This document shows positions 57,545 to 64,000 of a DNA stretch of 64,000 bases, one piece after another. Below the pieces are notes generated by a model. It was not told the DNA's origin. It searched no databases and was given only the letters and a program-made list of their open reading frames with translations. Origin of the DNA: Pseudofabraea citricarpa. Taxonomy: Eukaryota > Ascomycota > Leotiomycetes > Helotiales > Dermateaceae. Positions within the stretch are counted from its first letter, which is position 1. Each line of letters begins with the position of its first letter. The stretch is taken from assembly GCA_029641185.1 (NCBI GenBank), contig JAPWGK010000036.1, positions 163,769 to 227,768 on the forward strand, written 5' to 3'. The position numbers were made by a program, and so were the translations under genes.

Positions 57545-60500
57545 TTATCTTTTTTCTAAGCGTTTAATTTTTATATTAAATAAGATTTATTTAGATATCT
57601 AAAGTAAAAATCTCTTAGAATTTCTTATATATTCTTAAAATTTTCTACTAAATATTATTCTAGATCTAATAATTATTATATTTATTTAACTTTATAGAAA
57701 ACTTTTCTTTTAATTATTTTTACGTTTTTAATATTTTTTACTTCTTATTTATTATTTTCTTTTATATTAATTAATAGAGATTCGATTTCTTTTTATCCTA
57801 GTAATAGATTATCTAGGTTTTTATATAATAAGTTAGAATAAAATATAAGATAAATTTTAAGTTTTAGTAATAATTTTATTTTATAAGAGCTTAGCTTAAT
57901 TTTTTTCTTAATCTTATAAGGTTTTTTATTCTTATATTCTAGTTTTCTTAAAAGTTTTTATATTCAGATATTTTTTATTAAAATATAAACTTTATCTTCT
58001 AGTTTATAATTTAATATTAGTAATTATTTCTTATTTACGTATTTTTTTATCTTACTTTAAGATTAAGTTATTTCTTTATATATAAATTTCTAAGTATTTT
58101 TTATTTTTTTTATAAATTTTATTATTTATCTTTTATTTAATCTACTTTTTATTAGTTATAATTAATTAATCTTTATATTTTCTTAGTTAAAATTTATTCT
58201 TAGTTTATATCTTTTATTTATAAAAAATAATATAACTTTTATACTTATAAATTAATATTTATTTCTTATAAATTCTATTATTAGTAAGATTTAACTTTAG
58301 TTATCTTATAAGTAATTAATATAAGCTCTTAGGTAATATTTTATTTTCGCGTTTATTTTTTCTATTTATTTATTTATTTCTAGATATATTATAATAAATA
58401 ATTAAATATTAATTCCTAATATCTTATAAAACTTTTTTTATATCTTACTTATAAATTAAGAATTTTTATTAGAAATATAAGTTATAAGTAATTTATAATA
58501 TTTTTATATATTTTTTAGGAATAATTTAATAATTTTTTTTATACTTATTTTTTTATCTTTATATTTATAAAAAATATAATATTTTTCTTTTAATAATTTA
58601 TAGATTATAACTAAGATAATATTAAATTTATTATTTTCTAGAAGTTTAATTATAAAGTTTATAAATATATAACTCTAAGATTTATCTAATATTAATAATA
58701 GCTTTAGATATTCTTAGTAAATAATATTATTTAGTTTAGATTTTTTATAAATATAATAGTTTCTAATATATTAATTAAGATTTTTATTTATATTTTTCTA
58801 GATATAATTATTTTATAAAAGAATTAATATCTTTTCTTAACTAAGGTATTTAATTATAAGTTTTTTATATATTTTCTAAATTAATTTTATTTTATAAGTT
58901 TCTAGAACTTAGACTTAGTTCTTATAAAATAAGATATTATCTTAATCTTTATAATATAACTTAGAAATTTCTTTTACTAGTTTATTATTTCTTAAAGCTT
59001 TTAGAGTTTCTTAGTAAAACTAATTATTTTTTTATTTCTCTTAAATATACTTAGGAATCGTTTATTTTACTTTTATAATCTAAATATATAAGTTAAATAT
59101 TTCTAGAGTTTTCTTTTTATTAATTTTATTTTTAGAAAGAATAATTTATATTTTTTTTTTATTAATTATTTAACTTATCTTATAATTTATCTTAAGATCT
59201 TCTAGTTAAAGCGTTTATTTTCTTATTTTATTTTCCTAGTTTATAAATAATCTAAAAGTTAAATTCTAATAAGAATTTTATTTATCTAGCTTATTTTCTT
59301 ATTAGTTTCTTAGTAGTTATAAAATATTCTAGAGCCTTATAATCTAAGAATACTTATATTAATAGGTTTATTTCTTAAAGTTTAAGTTTTTATTCCTTAA
59401 AATATTTGATTATTACTAAGAGTTTCTTATTATAAATTTTATAATTATACTTAGCTAATAAAAGTTTTCTAAAAAAAAATATTATAAGATATAAGAGTTT
59501 ATTTTCTTTATATTAAAATAATATTTTTATATTAATATAATTAAATAAGTTATATTTTATAATATATTATTTATTTTTATTAAAATATATAAGTATTAAT
59601 ATTAAGGTAATTATCTTTTTTAGTTTTTTAAAAATATTCTAATATTTATTATTTTAATTAAAACTTTTTATTTTTTTTTTTTTTTTACTTAAATTATTAA
59701 TTAAAGAAAATATCCTAGAATAATTCTTAATAAATCTTTTATAAAAGTTTATAAATCTAATAAAACTTTATATATCTCTTAAGTTCTTAGATATTTCTTA
59801 TTCTTAAATATCTTTAATTTTATTAGGGTTTATTTTAATTTCTTTTATATTAATAATTAATCTTAAGAACTTAATTTTATCTTAGTAAAAGATATATTTC
59901 TTAATATTTACTTAAAGTTTTATCTCTTATAATTTAATTAAAACTTTTCTAATATATTTTATATATTCTTTTTTAATTTTATTAATATAAATATAAATAT
60001 TATTAATATAAGATAAAATAAAATTATTAGAATATTCCTAGAATATCTTATTTATAAAGTTCTAAAATATTAAAGGTTTATTAGTTAATCTAAAAGGAAA
60101 TACCTTATATTTATATAAGCTTTATCTAATACGAAAAATAATAAGCTTTTTATTTTTTTTAGTTTAAAATCTAATTTTATTAAAAGTATATCTAATATCT
60201 AGCTTTAATAAAAACTTAGTTTTTCTTATTTTTACTAAAGTTTTATTTATTAAAAGTAAAAGATATTTATTCTTTTTTATAATTATATTTAGCTTTTTAT
60301 AATTAATATAAAATCTTAATCTTTTTCTAGGCTTTTATATAAAAAGAATTAATAATAAGTAAGATATCTTACTTATATTAATAAAGTTTTTTACTAATTA
60401 TTTTTTAATATAAGTTCTAATAAGTTTAAGTTTCTCTTAAGATATCTTATATAAAAAAATATATCTAAGATTTATTTTTCTTATAAGTTTAATATAATAA

Positions 60501-61134
60501 TCGTAGCTCTTATATAATAATAACTAGTTTATAACTTTTTTTAAGAATATCTTAATTAAATCTTATAATTCTTTTAATAAATATTTCTTAATATTAACTT
60601 CTTTTTTAGTATTTTTTTATTATTATTTAATAATATTTTTTAAAGAAATAATAAATATTATTATTTCTTTTTATTTTACTTTTCTTTTAAATCTAAAAGT
60701 ATTAATATATAAAGGTTTTTATTTTAGTAGGTTTACTTTTTCTTACTTAGTCTTTTATTTTATTTCTTTAATTTTTTATATAACTTTTTCTTTTATATAT
60801 TTAGATTTTAACTTTTTTTTATAATTATTTTTTTTTTTTTTAGAACTTTTAAGAATCTCTTTTTTAATTAATTATTTTAGGTTTTTAGATATTTCTAGAG
60901 AAATTAAAAATATATTAGAAAATTCTTTTATTTTATCTTTTTTTAAGATCTTAATAATCTTAATTATTTCTTTATAAATATATAAATCTTTTTTCTTATT
61001 TATATAAGAAGAAATAAAGCTTAGTATTTAAATTTTTAGTAGTTTTTTAGAGTTTCTTATATTAAATATAACTTTATTTTTTATTATATCTAGTAATATA
61101 TTTTATAAAGATATTTATACTTTTTTAAGTATAA
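57545..61134 (-). pseudogene. pol ghost: reverse transcriptase, RNase H, presumed integrase
   Basis: On the minus strand near 60050-60330 the translation gives LRFYINYKKLN, KTKFLLKLDIRYTFNKI and LYEYKVFPF, matching the Ty3/gypsy reverse transcriptase blocks. Near 59200-59520 RNase H is recognisable: SRKL-type and KYNYKIYNKKLLVIIKYF, then LEYFITTKKL and KINALTRRS. Integrase is expected in 57600-59150 but I could not pick out its motifs. Numerous stops and frame breaks are present throughout. Confidence 0.75.
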
Positions 61135-62150
61135 TATTATATTTTCTAAGTTTTATAACCTAGAAAAAACTTAGTAATTCTTATTTTTAATTAACTTTAA
61201 AGTTAACTAGGATTTTATATTTAATAAAAGATATTTTTCTATTATTAAATCTAATAAAAGATTTTAGGTATTATAATTTTATTAGTTTAATTTATTTAAT
61301 TTAAGATATTTATTATATAAAAGATTTATTTATAAAATTTCTATTAAGATATCTAGTATTAATTAGTATAAAAGAGAGTATTTTTATTTTTCTTATTTTA
61401 TATTATAATATAAAAAAGATATTATTTTTTAGTCTTAGAAATAATTTAATAATATTAATTTTTAAAGGAATCTCTTCTTTTATATCTTAAGATATAATTT
61501 CTCTTAAGACTTTTTATTTTCTAACTTAGTAGTCTTTTTTAAGGATTTTATTATAATAATCTTAGTAGCTTTTTTATATAAATAATTCTTAGCTTTATAT
61601 TCTTACTTATAATAATAAAAGTAAGCTTTTTCTTTTAATAATTTTTATTTCTTTTTCTTAGAAAGTCTTAGTTTAGTTATCTTAAGAGTAAAATTAGTTA
61701 ACTTTTTTTTATTAATAGGTTTATCTAAAATAAAAGATCCCTTAGATATATTTATTATAAATTAAGCTAATTTCTTTTAGATCTTTTTATTTTCTTAAAC
61801 TTTTTAATTTACTTTTTTATATCTTATAATTATACTTTTATAATTAGATTTATCTAGGAATATAACTCTAAAATCCTAAAATTCTTTATTTACTTTTATA
61901 TTAAGTTTATTTAGTCTAGATCGTTTATTTTATCTAAGTTCTCTTATAAATCTATTAAATTTAATAAAAAAAGTTAAGAAAAAGTTATTATTCTAATAAA
62001 GTTTTTTAATTTCTAAGAAGATAATTTCTTTCTTATCTAGATTATTATAAACGAGTTTAAGTTTATATAAGATCTTATTTATAATATTAAATTTATTTAG
62101 AGAAAATTAATATAATTTAATTTAAATATAATATAATAAAATAAAGCTTC
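61135..62150 (-). pseudogene. gag ghost of the minus-strand element
   Basis: Matches 56150-57197 in reverse complement. The zinc-knuckle remnant (about 61575-61626) reads AYFYYYK-stop-EYKAKNY, with the same Cys/His to Tyr pattern. Similarity ends at about 62150, so the 5' end and the 5' LTR of this element were not found in the expected place. Confidence 0.65.
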
Positions 62151-62640
62151 TTATAGATTTATATTCGAGTTTTAGTTATTCTAAGCTAAAGGCTTTATAT
62201 CTTTATAGTTATTTATAGCCTTTTAAATAATATTATACTTTTCTTTTATTATATTATTTCTATTATTCTCTTTTAGTTATTTATTTATTATATACTTAAT
62301 AATATATATTATATTTTATTATATTAGTAACTTATATAAAGATTATAATTAATAATATAATTTCCCTAAGTTAGATAATAATTATAATATAAGAAAGGTA
62401 AGTTATTATAATTATTTATATAAGTATATAAATTATTAAAAAGATATAATAAATATTATAAAAAATTATTATAATCTTATATAAGTATATAAGTAAGAGA
62501 ATAAAAGTTAAGTTATATTATAATAATATAAGATATTATAATAATAAAATAATATAATATTAGGAAAAATAAATATAAGTAAAAAGTAGGTTAAAATATA
62601 TATATAAAAGAAAAAGTTTTTTATTATTAGAGATAAGAAA

Positions 62641-62691
62641 GTAGTTAAGATAGATAAATAAGTAGTTAAGATAAATAAATAAGCGGTTAAA
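62641..62691. repeat. 21-bp tandem repeat
   Basis: About 2.4 copies of GTAGTTAAGATAGATAAATAA. In the plus-strand frame it reads VVKI(D/N)K-stop, probably a repeat of the coding ancestor with Gln changed to stop. Confidence 0.6.
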
Positions 62692-62949
62692 AGAAAGTTA
62701 TAAAAGTAGTTTAAAAGAATAATATAAGAGATATACTTATTATTCCTTATAATAATATATATATCTTTAAAGATTACTCGAATTAATCTCGTTTTATTAA
62801 TAAGCTATATATCTTTTAAAGAGATATTAATTAAAAGAGTTATATAAGTAAAGTTAATAGTAGAAGAATTAAGAATATTAAATACTAGAGATAATAATAT
62901 TACTCTAAGAAACCTAATTATTAGAATAATCGAACTTACGTTTAATTAT

Positions 62950-63720
62950 TTAATATTAATATTAATTCTAGATATATTAGGGGCTTTATATTTTAAGAAT
63001 ATAAATATTATAAAATTCTTAGAGAAATATAATAATTAATATAATAATACTAGATTTTAGGACTTATAAAAGATTAAAAGGCTACCTTATTATTATATAA
63101 TAATAATAAGATAATATATAAAGATAATATCTAAGTAAGTTAAAGGGGATTAAAAGGCTTTAAAAAATATATTACTTAAGAAGTTTAAAATTTAAGACGT
63201 ATATTAATAAATAAACTTAAGGTTTTTCTTAGAAATACTTAAGAGTAAGAAAAAAATAAGAAAGAATAATATATATTAGTATATCTAATAATATATAATA
63301 ATTTTTATAATACTTATTAGTAAGAGGTAACTTAAAAAATATATATAAGATATTTAATTCTTAAATAAACTTCTAGAAAATATAAAAGGAAAAATAATTA
63401 AAAAGAATAAGATAAAAATTAATAAACTTATAATAATAAAGTTTAATCTAATAATAAAAATAATAATAAAGATTTATATATTAAATAAAACGATTTAAGA
63501 GTTCTTAAAAGATTTATAAAAGTAAGTAAAATTAAGCGAGCTAATAAATTAGCTAAATTATATAATCTTAGTCTAATATATAAAAGTAAAAATAAATATA
63601 CTAGTAATAATAATATATAATATATTAATAATAAAAGCCTTAGAAGATTTAATAAACGCCTTTAAGGCTTTAATATTATTAATACATATAATAATAAATA
63701 TAAGAAAGCTAAGTAGATAA
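62950..63720 (+). pseudogene. Second gag-type ghost (retrotransposon capsid)
   Basis: A continuous frame with many TAA/TAG (from CAA/CAG) reads LGALYFKNINIIKFLEKY, KIKRLPYY, VKGD-stop-KALKNILLKKFKI and RFFLEILKSKKK. This is the pattern of capsid regions of fungal gypsy-type gag proteins (ALFFxGxNVTxFLxxY ... RLPxY ... GDWEALKxxLLKEF). It ends about 20 bp before LTR copy C. Confidence 0.6.
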
Positions 63721-63741
63721 TAATTTAATTAACTTAATAAG

Positions 63742-64000
63742 TATTATAATTCTTATATAAGTTACTTAAGACACGTATTATATACTTACTTCTCTTATAT
63801 ATATTTTACTTACCTTATACTATAACTTATTAACCCTAATTATATAACTAGAAATTTACTAAGTAAGGTAAATTATATATAACTTACCTTATATATTTAT
63901 TTACCTAAGAATATATATAATAAAGAATACTTAGAGAGTAAATATTAGTATAATAAGAAGGACTACTTATAGCTAATTTCTTATATTTTCTTTCCTTTTT
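63742..64000 (+). repeat. LTR copy C, cut by window end
   Basis: Aligns with copy A from its first base; nearly all differences are transitions (CACGTGAG in A, TATATAAG in C), with at least one transversion and one small indel. It continues beyond the window. Confidence 0.75.

Larger units (their letters stand above)
54787..64000. mobile_element. Nest of RIP-degraded Ty3/gypsy LTR retrotransposons
   Basis: From 54787 to the window edge the sequence is nearly all A and T. Three LTR copies align (54787 plus, 57544 minus, 63742 plus). Between them lie ghosts of gag, reverse transcriptase and RNase H whose conserved Cys/His/Gln/Trp codons are replaced by their C-to-T or G-to-A products. A gag region on the plus strand (about 56150-57197) abuts the reversed LTR; a minus-strand gag-pol (about 62150 down to 57545) runs into that LTR as its 3' end. 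A further gag ghost (62950-63720, plus) ends just before the third LTR. The simplest reading is one element inserted in reverse into another, with more insertions to the right. No open frame of useful length remains. Confidence 0.85.

Noticed and set aside
55000..63700. Centromere or mitochondrial DNA because of extreme AT content
   Set aside because: Reverse transcriptase, RNase H and gag ghosts with transition-type damage explain the composition; no mitochondrial genes are seen. Centromeric location cannot be excluded from sequence alone.
1..64000. CRISPR arrays, bacterial operons, riboswitches
   Set aside because: No regularly spaced repeats and the window is eukaryotic throughout.

Overview
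The window looks like nuclear DNA of a filamentous ascomycete (Pezizomycotina; a leotiomycete-like fungus would fit, but the sequence cannot settle this). The evidence is short introns (about 42-110 bp) with GTAAGT/GTATGT-type donors and CTAAC/CTGAC branch sites, several Zn2Cys6 regulators, fungal-only families (GH71 with CBM24, the Snt2 BAH/PHD protein, MUG157/GH125), and retrotransposons degraded by what looks like repeat-induced point mutation (RIP). I rebuilt gene models by hand from splice sites and reading-frame continuity; exon joins are given in each entry.

Layout. 0-9 kb: the 5' part of an acidic protein gene (minus), a long non-coding stretch, a secreted alpha-1,3-glucanase (GH71 plus CBM24), and a fungal membrane protein of unknown role (minus). 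9-10.9 kb: a decayed PhoD-type phosphatase fragment and an inverted repeat. 10.9-22 kb: a metabolic stretch with a Zn2Cys6 regulator convergent with a secreted GMC oxidoreductase, a mitochondrial RidA-type imine deaminase, a second Zn2Cys6 regulator, and proline dehydrogenase. 22-31 kb: a candidate tetronate (L-threonate/erythronate-type) catabolic locus: an 1117-residue fusion of two LtnD-type dehydrogenase modules and an OtnK-type kinase, a divergently transcribed Zn2Cys6 regulator, and an anion:cation-symporter-type MFS permease. 31-41 kb: a secreted alpha/beta hydrolase, a secreted GH43 glycosidase, a ZIP zinc transporter, a fungal two-helix membrane protein and a flavin-reductase-like protein. 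41-45 kb: a divergent pair of a fungal regulator without DNA-binding domain and a short-chain dehydrogenase. 45-54 kb: two housekeeping-like genes, the chromatin reader Snt2 and a membrane-anchored GH125 exo-alpha-1,6-mannosidase.

54.8-64 kb: the composition changes abruptly to extreme AT richness. This is a nest of RIP-degraded Ty3/gypsy LTR retrotransposons. Three LTR copies can be aligned (54787, 57544 in reverse, 63742). Recognisable ghosts of gag zinc knuckles, reverse transcriptase and RNase H remain, with their C/G positions changed to T/A. No intact gene was seen there.

How the genes may work together. The clearest functional unit is the 22-31 kb locus (permease, regulator, multi-domain enzyme). 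The pairing of the regulator at 41-43 kb with the dehydrogenase at 43-44.5 kb, and of the regulator at 10.9 kb with the GMC enzyme, are weaker guesses from position alone. No tRNA, rRNA, CRISPR or intact transposase was found.
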